Assembly (NCBI GenBank): GCA_036245805.1
Contig: BTRK01000004.1
Location: forward strand, 7,254,001 to 7,318,000
Length of the DNA: 64,000 bases
Direction of reading: 5' to 3'
Source of the DNA: Pristionchus mayeri
Lineage: Eukaryota > Nematoda > Chromadorea > Rhabditida > Neodiplogasteridae
In this document: piece by piece, positions 45,645 through 57,938 of the stretch
Position numbering within the stretch: the first letter of the stretch is position 1
How the letters are laid out: each line of letters begins with the position of its first letter
Made by a program: the position numbers and the translations under genes
Notes under the pieces: generated by a model
Told to the model about the DNA's origin: nothing
The model's database searches: none
The model's input: the letters and a program-made list of their open reading frames with translations, nothing else

Positions 45645-48405
45645 TTCACCGGCCCAAAAATAATCACGCAGACAGAAACTCACTTTCATTCTCCGCCATT
45701 CTTGCCAACTGTCGCTCTGTCCAAAACAAACTACAGTATCTTTCACAAACCCTTTCTAAAAAGTATACTATGATTTGCCTCACTGAGACTTGGCTCTCTC
45801 CAACATTCCCTACCTCGCTTCTCCTAGGTGACCATGATCAGTACTACAATGTGTTCAGAAGAGATAGAAACTCTAGAGGCGGTGGCGTAGCGATCATACT
45901 ACATTCTTCCATAAGCGCAGCACAGATTGCTGATGAAACCGTACCTGAATCCCACGAATTATTAGCAGTCGATGTTGATATAAATGGTGACCTAATTAGG
46001 ATTGTCTGCGCCTACCGTAATCCCAAAGCAAATACGATACAAACTGCCTCTCTTGCCAAGTCAATTCTTGACCTTTGCTCATGCCCCCAACCAACAATAG
46101 TTACTGGCGACTTTAATCTACCCGATATCAACTGGTCAATCTTCCCCTCTCCCCAGCCAAAAGCAGTTACCCCTCCCTCCCAATCATCCATTGACCTCTG
46201 TAACTCAGCAAAACTTGCCCAATTTGTCAAAGAACCTACCAGAAAGGAAAACATCCTTGATTTAGTATTATGTAACCATCCCAGCCTCGTCACCCAAACT
46301 GAAGAATGCCCCCCTTTCGAAATGTCTGACCATTCGACGGTCGAATTCAAGTTTGCAATGAGTCATTCGGCACCCGCTTTTACTCTGAGGCGCGACTACA
46401 GAAATGCAGATTATGACCTCATTAACTCTCAGTTAGCAAACATCGATTGGACAAGCGCATTTTCGAAAATATCACATGTGGATCTCATGTACGACCTCTT
46501 GATAAGCGTCATTCAAAAATCAATAGACATCCATGTTCCATGGACCAAAGTGAGCCTTTCACATGGAAAACTTCCCCCCCATATTGAGCGACTCTTAGGA
46601 AAGCGTTTTCAAGCATGGCAGAAATCAATTAATAGCAACGATCCGAATGATCAACATGAATTCGAGAACCTAAACAAAAAGTTTCGCAAAGAGTTACAAC
46701 GGTATCACAAAACCATCGAGAAAAAAGTGATCGAAAGCGATGATAAGAACAAGTTCTTCCGTTTTATGAAACGTTGTTCTAATAAATCCAAGGGAGTAGA
46801 AGGTCTGACGAGAGCTGATGGCACCTTAGTAATGGATGACTTAGGCAAAGCAAATTTACTTGCCGAAACTTTTGTTAGCGTGTTCACCATCGGTGATGGA
46901 AAACAGCCAAATAGTCAAGACCTCCCTCAACTTGGTAATTACGAAGAACCCCAGTTTCTTAGGCATGAAATCTGTGCCCTTATTGAGAAATGGAAACGCT
47001 CCTCCTGTAAAACCCCCGAGAACATTGACCTCACCTTCATAAAACGAATTGCCGTACCCATTTCCGAAGCACTTGAAATCATTTTTAGGAACTCCTATCA
47101 ATCTGGAAAGGTCCCCTCCCATTGGCGACATTCCATAGTAACACCAGTTAAGAAATCACCCCCCCCTTTTCCAATCCCCTAAACTACAGGCCCATCTCAA
47201 TTACATCCTTCTTTTGTCGAGTTTTTGAACGCATTTTGTGCAAATCCATTATCACCCATTGTGAACAATTAGATATTTTCCCCGATGAGCAATACGGATT
47301 CCGTAAGAAACGATCGCGTGAACTTCAAAAGTCCTCGAACACTGGACAGCATCTATTAGTGAAGGGAAACCAGTTGACGTCATCTATTTTGATTTTGCAA
47401 AAGCCTTTGATAGAGTCTCCCACCCCAAGCTAAAACTCAAGCTCACCACCATAGGTCTCTCCGATAATACAGTCAACTGGATAACAGGATATCTCACTCA
47501 TAGATCCAAGTGAGAGTAAAAGATGCGCTTTCTACCTCAATGCCTGTAACTAGCGGCGTTCCACAAGGCTCAGTCTTAGGCCCTCTGTTATTTCTTATTT
47601 ACACCTCAGAAATCCCTTCCCTAGTTCAAAACCACGGAGTCGTTGCGAGAATGTATGCCGATGACATAAAAATATATCGATCCTTTAGAAAGGGAAATTC
47701 GCCTGCCCCACTACAAGCTGCGATTGACACTATCGTAAACTGGTCCGAAGAGTGGCAACTCCCCCTTGCTGCGCATAAGTGTAACTCACTGCACCTAGGC
47801 AGAGCAAATACAAAGCGAACATATGCTATTGGAACCACAACTCTGGAACAAAAAGAAAAAGTGAAAGACCTCGGCTTTGTTATCCAGAAAAACCTCTCAT
47901 TCTCTGACCATTGTTCTACCGTATCCACTAAAGGCAAAACTGCAGAGCCTTACGAACCAAAAATATAGAAGTACTTCTCAAAACGTACTCAATGTATATT
48001 AGACCGATTTTAGAAAGCGCTTCCTCCGTCTTCAATCCGTACCAAAATAAAGATAAAAAAGAACTCGAAAAAGTACAGAACTACTACACAAGACGTTTAT
48101 TTATGCGCTGTTTTAATCATACCTGGGAAAACATGCCCACTGCTCTCGCTCGCAACAAGAAACTGGGCATTGAGTCCCTAGAGAAGCGTAGAATAGCGAT
48201 TGATAAGAGAGTAGCCACAAATCTCATCCGAGGCAAATATAGTATTTCCAACCGAAAACCACATTATTTCAAAATCTACTACACTCGAAACGGCATGAAC
48301 TTCAATAATCCTGGATCGAACCACAACTACAGACACAAGAGCTTCTTTCCAAGAGCGGCAAGGCTTTTAGTAAATACCGAGAATCAAACCAGTTCATCTG
48401 AGTAG
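45641..48405 (+). pseudogene. CR1-like ORF2: endonuclease and reverse transcriptase, frameshifted
   Basis: Open from a TTG at 45641 that overlaps the ORF1 stop. The endonuclease has ANCRSVQNK, LTETWL, RGGGVAI, VTGDFNLPDINW and SDHSTVEF. Frame is lost at a run of eight C near 47158-47165. The RT continues in other registers: NYRPISITSFF and EQYGFRKK (47190-47320), YFDFAKAFDRVSHP (about 47390), TSGVPQGSVLGPLLFLIY and MYADDIKIY (47510-47680), LGFVIQKNLSFSDH, then the C-terminal 47992-48405. At least four frameshifts separate these blocks. Confidence 0.9.
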
Positions 48406-48659
48406 ATCCCCCCGACCCTATTATCCCAATAACCACTCGTCATTTTAACCGTCATTAATTGCCTATTCTATTTCAATTCTGTGAACGTTATTTCGAACGA
48501 AATAGCATAAATATATATATATATATATAATAATATCTTGTAAGTTTTAGTGAAATTTAAGTCAGTGCAGGAATTTAAGGATGTTGGACGAACCGGAATG
48601 TGCGCGCAGACCAAACCACGTGATGAAATAGAGGACCGAATTCAGCATATTTACAAATA

Positions 48660-49922
48660 TCAGGTTGGTCATAAAGTTTTGCGCGATTTTTACTAAAGTG
48701 CATTCTGGCATCTACAATCGTTCGTTGTTGTCCAATCAACTTAGATCTTTTAGTGATAGATAGGGGCTTTTATACTCTCTTTAGAATACACTATCATAGA
48801 TCTGTCCGATCAAGGAAAGGAATACGGCGATGCACCAAACTTCATGTGGTTGATCAACGACCTGACTTTTCAAAGGATTTGCTTTTCATTTAGGACGGAG
48901 ATACGACCCAGTTTTAACCACAGTAGTAAAGTATGATGGGAATATATCGTACTGGTGATGTTGAGACTGACCAGCCACAAAGAGCATATTAGAAATATGC
49001 GCGTAATCCGAATGTGGGTTTTAATGGCACTTGTCAAGATAAGTTTTGGAGTACTATATCTATGCCGACAGTTCAAGAGATTTCAATTATTCATGATTGT
49101 GAACTACCTTTCTAGTACAAGTCACAATTCCCTTTGGGGGATAATGGAGCTCTCCATTCACAAACACGGTTCTTCGGATTGCAGGTGCCCAATTTAGAAC
49201 ATCGAAATACACACTTCAGGCTTTTTTGTGCTAGAGATGTGGTTTGAAGGGCGGTACTTTCCTATTAAAATTAACGAACAACCCTTGCCCTATCACTCAC
49301 TATTTAGGAATATTGTGGATGTCGCTACTTTTTCTAGGGTGAGCCGTGCTTGAAGACCCTCAATGTCAGGTTTTTTGACGTTTTCTTTGCAAAATAATTG
49401 AGATACAAATATCACTTTTTTAGATGAGAAAAGAAAGTGTGCTCTTAAATATTGATATAATAGAGAACCATGTACGTAGTGATTACAGCGCCCATTGGTA
49501 GAGGTCACCCGCGTCAATCCTCGAAACAGGTGAGTTGCTCGATAGAAATCTTATTTTTCTAAGTGCCCGTGTTTCATTGACCTCTACGAAGCCCATTTCC
49601 AATTCGGCAGATCTCTCTTTTTGAAACTAGGCAGTGTACGCCTAGGGCTTTTTAATAAACGTTGTGAGTCTCTATCTAAAAATTTATCTGCGAAGTACAG
49701 CAACTTTAAATAAAATTTTATTTTTCTGAAAAATTCACAGTTACGCAGATCTTGATTTCTCGCATAGTAGAGATAATTGGAATATTTCAACTATATTTTT
49801 CTAAAGGTCGAACATGTCCCTATATAAATTCATCAGGACAATACGTGGCGATTTGAGCAAAAGAAAATATACGAACTCAAACTTGGGGTCCGAAATCGCT
49901 CAAAACTTTATGACCAACCTAA
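48660..49922. mobile_element. mariner-type element, no transposase recognised
   Basis: Ends TCAGGTTGGTCATAAAGTTT and its complement, TA at 48658-48659 and 49923-49924, 1263 bp. It sits inside exon 6 of Srsx copy B. No catalytic transposase motif was found in six frames; small frames at 48955-49197 and elsewhere show no family. Confidence 0.88.
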
Positions 49923-50732
49923 TAAAGCGGAACCAATAAACCAACTTTTTCCGTTGTCCGGATAAGCAACTGGTATTCTGCTGCACTCCACTAGGCTAAA
50001 GAAAAAAACGTCATGTCCCCCTAGTAGGGTCTCAGAAAGTAAATAAATATCTACATTTGGTCATAAAGCAAACCGTTTGCGACGGAAAATTATAATGATT
50101 GCGCATAAAAACGTGCAGTGAATAAGGTTGAGGAAACCGAGGAACTGTAAAAACATATTAACGAGCGAAAATTGAGGGCCCACCATGTGGTAATAGCGCT
50201 TGTTCATTCCTCGATATCGGAGTGAATAAAGAACAGCAATCATTCTGTCCAGCCCAATGCATAGAATACAAGTACATCCGATCGCGATACCCATCTCGGG
50301 TAAAAACTGAAAATGAATGATATTTGAACAGATGAGATGGATTTCACATATAGCATTTTTTTAAATTACCATAATTATGTTGCAAAGATCGCTGTCAATT
50401 TCGAGGGTAATATCGAAGAGGAATGACAATTCTATCCATATTCCGCACTAAAATTGCATGCGCTTCGGTATTTCGTTTTGTATAGAATATATTTTAGAAC
50501 GAACTTGATGAAAAACGTCCGCTATAGCACAAATAGCTATGAGAATGTTGTAAGTGTTCCGAAGTGAGCTAAACCATCGATTAATTGAGATAAATCAGAA
50601 AAAGTGTAACGACCTCGTTTTGATCGTGACTACGAAAATTAGCGAGTTACTGAAAACGCCCAAAAGTGTGAAGGCAATCGTAACACCGGTGAAGCAACGG
50701 GCAAGGTTCCAATAGAAGCGATCACACTCCAT

Positions 50733-51452
50733 ATTATAGCGAGGAATTAATCAATCCTACAATTATGGAAGGAAAATAGCATGCATAAGCGGAGAATATT
50801 GGTGCATGACAGAACGTTGCCAAACGAGAGCATGATCGCTTGACTAATAATATAGTGGAAACTAAGTGGACAAACAACCTAAAGTTTATTTAATTTATAT
50901 AATCGGAAGGTAAACATCTCATTTGACGCATCCGTTGTGGAATTTTGTTATTGCCGATCAAGTGATCACAAGAAGCTGTGCACGGGGGAATTATCCCACT
51001 AGCATCAATCACTACTCTTAGAGGCGGTGTTCAGAAATACTTTCTGGTGTGATGTGGACATTGGATAATTGGTTATCTTACTCTCCGGATGTTTTCACCT
51101 GCTCGAGTGTATCATATAATTGCATTGCATGTTCACGGAACAGAACAAAGTCGTGAATAGAAATGGATATTACATTTAATCAAGATATTTTTTATTCGTT
51201 ATTCGATCTTTTTATTATTATACAAATCTTCGGTCTCTTGCAATCCGTGCTGTTACAAAGAAAAACGCATTACGTTGCAAATAATGTTACAATTGGTGAT
51301 TTAAGATTTGAAGGTTGTCAAGCACTTTTACATGCGAATACAATAAAATGCCTGGGATTGCAAGCATCTACAAGAGAATCATCAAACAATTACAGATTAA
51401 TGCACAATGTGTACGCAAAAATGTGATATCGAAGATGTAGGGAGGCAAAGTA
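50733..51452. other. Intergenic between Srsx copies B and C
   Basis: Presumed 5' flank of copy B and 3' flank of copy C. An 87-codon frame at 51163-51426 (+) has a hydrophobic start but no recognisable family and is not called. Confidence 0.4.
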
Positions 51453-52846
51453 TCAGAAGGCAGATGTTCTCGATCTTTCAACAGTAACCGATATCGTTGA
51501 TACCGTCGATATCTTGGCATCGGCTGATTTTCCAAGGACTACCGACCTCATCGCTGCTCGGTATTCGGAGCTGAAAAAAGTACATTCATCAGTTTACGAA
51601 ATACTCTACAAACCTCGTGAAATAATAGATGGGAAGTTTGACGGCTAAGGCGAGATTTATAAAAATGACGCTGAAGTAGATCATTGCGAATTTCTGCTGA
51701 GCTGAACAATGATTAACTGTTGTGGGGAGAGGCACAAAACATTAATTACGTTCGATGTCGAGGTGTTGCGAGAGTTCGACCAATCCTGGAGTGAGCAGCC
51801 AACCACTCACGTCCACGCAGACTATGATAAACAACGACTTGATGATTCGCTTCATCGCCCTCGAATCTGAATTTTTGAATTTTTGAAATTTTTGAAATTT
51901 TTTTAAAATTAGTTAAATTTCATCAAATGCTTCATTTGAGACAATAAATACAACCAACCAGCATGTGATTGGAGACCCGTCCAAGTGAGAAAGTACACGA
52001 ACGAACTGACGATATTTACAGAGAGATTCGCGATTGCGAACCACGAAGCACCCACGCCAAATGGCGCTAGTATTTCACAGTATAAGGGCCTAAAAAGCGA
52101 TAAAAAAGGTTATCTCCAAATTGTAATAACACCGAATCGGAAAGCAATGAGTGCTTGCATTATGGTAAATAATTTTTCTAAAAATATTCGGAATATCCCT
52201 ACCGTTCACCGTAGAAGACAACCATGAGTACGCAGATGTATACGCAGTAAAGTGTGATCAGAGAACCGAGAAACTAAAAAAAAAACATTATCAGGCGACC
52301 GAAGATGCACACATACGATATGGTAGGGGCGATTGTTTATGCTTCTATATCTGAGTGAGAACAGCACGGCGAGCATTCTGTCCAGGCCCACGCATAGGAT
52401 GCACGTGCACCCGATACCAATGCCCATCTCTGGTAGGAACTGGAAAGACCGCAATGAAATCGTCGCAATGTGATTTCGAAACTTACCATTAACACAGCAC
52501 ACAAGGTACTATCCAATTCTATGAAATAATCCATTACAAACGGAAGCTGCACCAGGGTACCAAACTAAAATATCAAAATTACAGAAAAAATAAACAATTC
52601 CTCGACATACTTGATGAAAGACGTCAGCAAGAGCACAAACTGCGATTAGAATGTTGTAGGTGGCCCGAAGTGATCTGAATTTTCTGACGTCTTAGAAGAA
52701 CTAAAGAACTATTCATATTCTAACCTCGTTCTGACAGTTGTGAAGAAGATGAAAGAATTGCAGAGTACGCCGATAAATGCGCAGAAACTGGAGATGCCTT
52801 GGAATGAACGAGCCAGATTCCAATGGTAACGATCGATTCCCTCCAT
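51453..52846 (-). CDS. Serpentine chemoreceptor, Srsx-type (copy C), apparently intact
   Basis: Exons in order on the minus strand: 52725-52846, 52611-52674, 52487-52564, 52317-52439, 52203-52273, 51959-52089, 51750-51866, 51614-51701 and 51453-51570, totalling 912 bases and 303 residues, all introns GT-AG. Key marks are CAFIGVLCNSFIF (TM1), LRATYNILIAVCALAD (TM2), GLDRMLAVLFSLRYR after TM3, the loop cysteine LYCEIL, VSGWLLTPGLVE (TM6), FINLALAVKLPIYY (TM7) and the SEYRAAMRSVVLG tail. No lesion was seen. Its exon lengths match copy A exactly and explain the remains of copy B. An olfactory or other chemosensory role is the usual inference for this family; the ligand is unknown. Confidence 0.92.
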
Positions 52847-54865
52847 TTATCGATTTCCTTTATCTGGATAGACAGATCACTGAAAAAATCTAGCCGTGAA
52901 ATCGGCACCAATCAAGGACTTTTAGCAAGCAAGTGAGCAAAACATTCATTGATTCATGTGATTTGAAATTTGTCGCTGCGCAAAAATGTAATGTCGTTAA
53001 ATGGAGTTAAAATGACTGAATTATATTAGTGACGATATGCGCAAACCATTGAACAGAGCCATATTAAAGGGGCAACTCATGTAAAAGGAAAAAAAGAGTA
53101 GCGTATCGTAAAAAAAGAGTAAATGGCATCAAGGTACAGAAAATCAAACATGACCATAGTTTCGGAGTATATTGTAAAAATGCATGGACAGTCTATGATG
53201 ATCCGTAGCCATCGAATCTCATTGAAAATCACCGAGAATTCATTTAAACCGCTTTTCTTAATATCCTGATTGAAACGCAAAGACCTTCCTATCTGTGCTA
53301 ACGGAAAATTTATACCCAGCAGTGGTCACACGGAAGGCGTTTGTGTATCCTATAATCAAAATAGACGATAACAGTTCAGAATAAAACAACGATTTGACCT
53401 GTGAATGCTTTGATGTATACATTTTAGAATTATAATAATACAAGCTCCGCTTCCGGAATGGTCTTGGCATGCACGGTATTGCGACAATAGTCCCCCCAAA
53501 ACCACAATCCACAATCAAATCCATCACAATCCAATACAATCAAAACCACAATCCGGGGGAATGGGAGAAGTGAAATAGGCAGAATTACGAGTTCAGACAC
53601 TGCAGGACATAGCAGCGACGACTGTGTGAACTTCGAGTGCAGCGCGGATAATCACAATGGTATTCAGGAGCAAGAACGAGCTCTATTCACTTTCTGTAGA
53701 TATTTCGTCAGTTCCGGCTTTGCGTGCTGTCAAACGAATCTCCTTGGATCATTTGCGTGGAAAGAATGTCTAAAAAGCGAAGAATTCAACGACAAATTGA
53801 TTAACTTTGTTATACCAGTATTTCATATGATATTTTCCTCGTGTCAGCTGGCAACATGCATTCTTCCTCTCGTCTATGCTATGTGACTGTCGAATCGAAT
53901 ACGCCCGGGAAGTAGGGAGAAAACGATTCATATTTTATTTTCGATGAAAACGAAATTCATAACAATTTCGTACAAAATTAGTGCGTAATTGTAGTTTTAA
54001 AAAACTCACAAAAAATTTAACAAGAACACAAAAAATCTGACTTAAAAAATCATAACGATTAAACGCTGTACATCGCGTCGTCGAAATATCTTGCTTCCAT
54101 TTTACCAGAAAGATAAATCAAACATCCGTTTAAATTGCGCTTGCCCTCTAGTGAAAGCATCACTTACATTTGTTTTCGCTTTCACCTCGAATTGTGAATC
54201 GGCGAAAATACGCAATTGAGAAAAGGTAATAATGTCCCGGGAAAAATGTGAAAAATACATTTTTTTTAGAAATTCTCACAAACTTTTCCCCGAAGACAAT
54301 ATTTGTGTCCGATCACTTTTGAATCCAATAAACCGAAACGTGACCATATTTTGATCCTTAGTGTGATACAATTGTACTATTTTTGTATTATACAAAGTAT
54401 CTTACATTGTTGATAATTCATTTCGCAGCACGAGGTTTCCTAGAAATTCTCATTAATTTTCGGTATTGAGATATCGTCGTATCTTCATTTCACACCAACA
54501 ACGGCGCTTCATTAGTCGTCGAGTCTTTTAGAAGACTTCATCATTGAATAGTACATTATACCTTCATAATCACATATGTTAATGAGGTCATATTTTGATC
54601 GTTTCACTGATTTTTTAAATCTTTCTCACGCACACTGATTGTTTTCAGTTGCTCTAGCTTTCTATCAGGAAATTACAAATTTGTTGAATATCACGTGCAC
54701 GTACTTGTTCTCGAAATTTTATGGTTGGAACAAAACAATTGTTATGATTTACATGGAGCGGATGCAAGCACAATCATACGCGAACTGACTGCCTCTCTTC
54801 CTATCGCCTTCAGAAAATGCCTCAAATGCAATAAAAAGCTGATTGTAAAAATGCTTATCAAGAGT
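52847..54865. other. Intergenic, with one weak Cys-containing frame
   Basis: A short CCACAATC-type simple repeat lies at 53500-53560. A plus-strand frame about 53580-53886 encodes several cysteines (CVNFECSADN, FCRYFVSSGFACCQ) and a hydrophobic C-terminus; it could be an exon but no family is recognised. The frames 53258-53539 (-) and 54695-54898 (+) have no support. Confidence 0.35.
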
Positions 54866-56390
54866 CTTCTGATAGATTGCATGACCACTAGGCACTAGGA
54901 GCCGAAAGTTTGAGCAATATCCGCGAGATATTTATGTCAGGGTATATTGGAGATGAGAAAACTTTTGATGTTGGCAGTTTTACTCAGAACCGGCTTTTAG
55001 GGATTTTCCGGTTTTGCGTCCGGCTCTAGTGTATTTCAGCTCCCAGGTGAGCTCGGATGATGACATTGGGCTCAAAATGTGCGGAAAAATATTTTAAACA
55101 ACTTTTATGTTTTCGTCAAAAATGTAAAACCACATCTTCATATTGTAATTTTCCAGAACATGTCAACGAAATCATACAATAAATTCTACTGGCTCGGGAA
55201 CCCGCTGTTGCCCAATTTTTCTGTTCATATTATGAATCCTCCATGTCGATATAGTCTAGGAAAAAATACTATTGGAACTCTGCATTGTGGCTTTTTGAGT
55301 TCTGATGCCCGGAAGGGGATTAAGTGAGCTATGTGGTGATATAGGTATTGCGAAATTAGTCATTATTGGACTCCATTTCTTGCGTTTTGATGAATTATCA
55401 TCGTTTTGAGATGAAAGACAACTATTCATGCTGAAAAGACCGGATGAAAAGTCATTTCTGAAAAAGCCGATTTTTCCGACCCACGAAAATCGAAAAATCT
55501 CTAACTTTGAAAATTACTGATTTTCACAACAAATTCAACTTCACTGACAAAATTAATTATTTCAACGCCTATATCACCAATGGAATTGACCGGTTTTACA
55601 GGCTTTTGAAAATGGTATGGGATGAGTTGCTGAAACAAATTTATATTGCGAAAGTATCGCTTGTTTCGACGCGAAATAATCTATTTTATGACAAATTCGA
55701 TTAGTTTTATTAAAATATTGCATTAAAGAACAAAATATAAAACTTCCAAAATTTTCGATTTTCGTGGGTCGGAAAAATCGACTTTTCAGAAATGACTCCG
55801 GTCTTTTCAGCATGAATGGTTGTCTTCCATCTCAAAACGTTGGTAATGCATCAAAACACAAGAAATAGAGTCCAATAATGACTAATTTCGCAATGCCTAT
55901 ATCACAACATAGCTCACAAAATAGGATTCCGGGCATCAGAACTCAAAAAGGCACAACACAGAGTTCCAATAGTATTTTTTCCTAAACTATATCGACATGG
56001 AGGATTCATAATATGAACAGAAAAATTGGGTAACAGGGGGTTCCCGAGCCAGTATAATTTATTGTCTGATTTCATTGACATTTTCTGGAAAATTACAATA
56101 TGAAGATGTGGTTTTCCATTTTTGACGAAAACATAAAAGTTGTTTAAAATATTTTTCCGCACATTTTGAGCCCAATGCCATCATCCTATCTCATCTGGGA
56201 GCTGAAATACACTAGAGCCGGACGCAAAACCGGAAAATCCCTAAAAGCCGGTTCTAAGTAAAACTGCCAACATCAAAAGTTTTCTCATCCCCAATATACC
56301 CTGCCATAAATATCTCGTGGATATTGCTCAAACTTTCGGCTCCTAGTGCCGCAGGGGGTCCGTTTTCATGCAATCTCTGAGAAGACCCGT
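54866..56390. repeat. 1.5 kb foldback palindrome
   Basis: Arms begin GGCACTAGGAGCCGAAAGTT at about 54893 and end with the complement near 56350. About 600 bases on each side are nearly identical in reverse complement, centred near 55620. A short further match (AGATTGCATGA and its complement) lies outside these ends. The frames at 55079-55327 (+) and 55914-56162 (-) mirror one another and are not genes. It sits immediately downstream of the TM7 exon of the Srd-like gene. Confidence 0.85.
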
Positions 56391-56943
56391 GTTATAGGAA
56401 ATTTGAACTCACCGTCGGTAGGGAACGACAAAATAAATCGTGAGCAGTGGCTTGCAGACAGCAGGAATGCTCGCGAACTGAGAATAAAATGTTCAAAATT
56501 AGCAAGAAAATTATCATGCTACCACGAAAATGAGACCATCGATAAGCGAACTGCGAATGCCGATTATTTGCAAGTAAAATGATGCAACACCAATGCAAAT
56601 TGTGACGGGGAGAACCGTATGATAGGTCAGTGCCTAAATTTGAGAACATGAAAATGGATGCAGAGCACTGAAAATTCACACCCGAACAAGTGATTCGTAC
56701 ATCTTCGTCGTTTTGCAGCTCATTTTGTGGGCGAGTGTGGACAGTTTTCGAAGAATCTTCGAAATTTTTTTGATTATACGTCGTCGAAAATGCCTAACCT
56801 TTCTCCGCACGATCGCAATAAAGGTGTATACAATAAATGGTCCAAAAATGGCAGATAAATCAGTGGGAGCGGAGTAAGGATCCAAGAGGCTAACACTTCC
56901 TGAAAATATCATATGCAAATATTTAGTTGACTCAATGGACTTC

Positions 56944-57405
56944 AATGGATTCTCTATTCTCTATTCTCTATTCTCTATTCTCTATTCTAGCGCTCGTGAT
57001 GGGCGGTCGTCCCTGACCCCGCTCTTTTCCGACCTAGTTTGGGGAATCCTCTCCCGTCAGCTTGAGCAACCCGGAGAGTATCGCCTACTTGGTACACTTC
57101 AAGAGGAGGAGCACGGACGGATTCCCATCGTCTCGAGTGATCTACCGTCAAGAAAGCCTCGCTCAAGTCTGCGTTGTGAGTTCCTAACCGGCGCAAGTCA
57201 GGTGTTCGGCGGCAGGATGATCTACTTCGATGCTCAACGGAGATCCGTCACGATCGTCCCTACAGTTGACCAGAGAAGCCAAAGAAGATCCCATCCATTG
57301 ACCTAACGACGCTCTGATACCGAAGATCCCAATTCCATCCACACCGAAATCACCCTCCTGCAGGACCATTGTGCCTGACGTCAGGATAAATATGAAATAT
57401 GAAAT
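56944..57405 (+). mobile_element. SINE-like element
   Basis: 462 bp flanked by ATGGACTTC (56935-56943 and 57406-57414). The head is a run of TTCTCTA units followed by GCGCTCGTGATGGGCGGTCG, resembling the head of the RTE element at 57939 (CTCCATT units, then GAGCGCGG...GGCGGTCG). The tail is a short repeat, ATGAAATATGAAAT. Likely a non-autonomous element mobilised by an RTE-like partner. Confidence 0.75.
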
Positions 57406-57938
57406 ATGGACTTCGTGAAAAGATATAAAGGTTTAGTCTGTAAACTAGTAAATCAAGAGTATAACATGGAAAGAAGGTGACCTTAAATTCGAACGACGTT
57501 TCTCAAAATCTCACTGTGTGTCGTCGTAGTGATGTTAATTCCGGGGTATAGTGAACCCAGGATTTCAACGCTCTTCTCAGGCTCATCTCTGGCAAACATA
57601 GATATAATCATTGGCACTGCGTTGGGAATGAATAAGATCATAATTGACACTTGAATCACTATCCTTGATGGCGCGGCTTTTATCAGTAATGTGTACCTGG
57701 AGAACTATGCTTGTTACACGTATACTGGCAGACGATATCGACTACCTGTACCAAAAGAGATATGCGATTAGCCAGAGTGAATGGAAAATGAGATGAAGCA
57801 TGATGACGCAAAACTCGTTTCCGATGTATCTGGTCAATACACATCCCGATTAAATATGCCCCCCCCCCCTCAGCTTACGTGCAAAATCCATGAAATATAA
57901 GAATAGAGTACTCATCATACGCAACCATTCTATAAGTT

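Larger units (their letters stand above)
44465..48530 (+). mobile_element. CR1-like non-LTR retrotransposon, near full length
   Basis: Flanked by TAATATC (44458-44464 and 48531-48537). It has a short 5' leader, ORF1, ORF2 with endonuclease and reverse transcriptase, a 3' untranslated part and an (AT)n tail at about 48508-48530. Lesions in both frames make it inactive. It is inserted in intron 6 of Srsx copy B, opposite in strand. Confidence 0.9.
44303..50732 (-). pseudogene. Srsx-type chemoreceptor copy B, split by two transposons
   Basis: Exons 1-5 are at 50614-50732, 50505-50568, 50370-50447, 50184-50306 and 50074-50144, with phases and lengths as in copies A and C (exon 1 is one codon shorter). 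Exon 6 begins at 49995 (LVECSRIPVAYPDNG, SWF), is cut at a TA by the element 48660-49922, resumes at 48657 and ends at 48594 (YFITWFGLRAHS); without the insertion its phase is right. Intron 6 holds the CR1-like element 44465-48530. Exon 7 is 44303-44419, 117 bases as expected, with SKAMKRIIKSLL, but its acceptor is AT instead of AG. Exons 8 and 9 were not found; the nearest acceptor leads to an early stop. It is a pseudogene whose parts are 6 kb apart. Confidence 0.85.

Noticed and set aside
48870..49517. Small frames inside the mariner-type element
   Set aside because: No catalytic motif or helix-turn-helix could be recognised, so no transposase is claimed.
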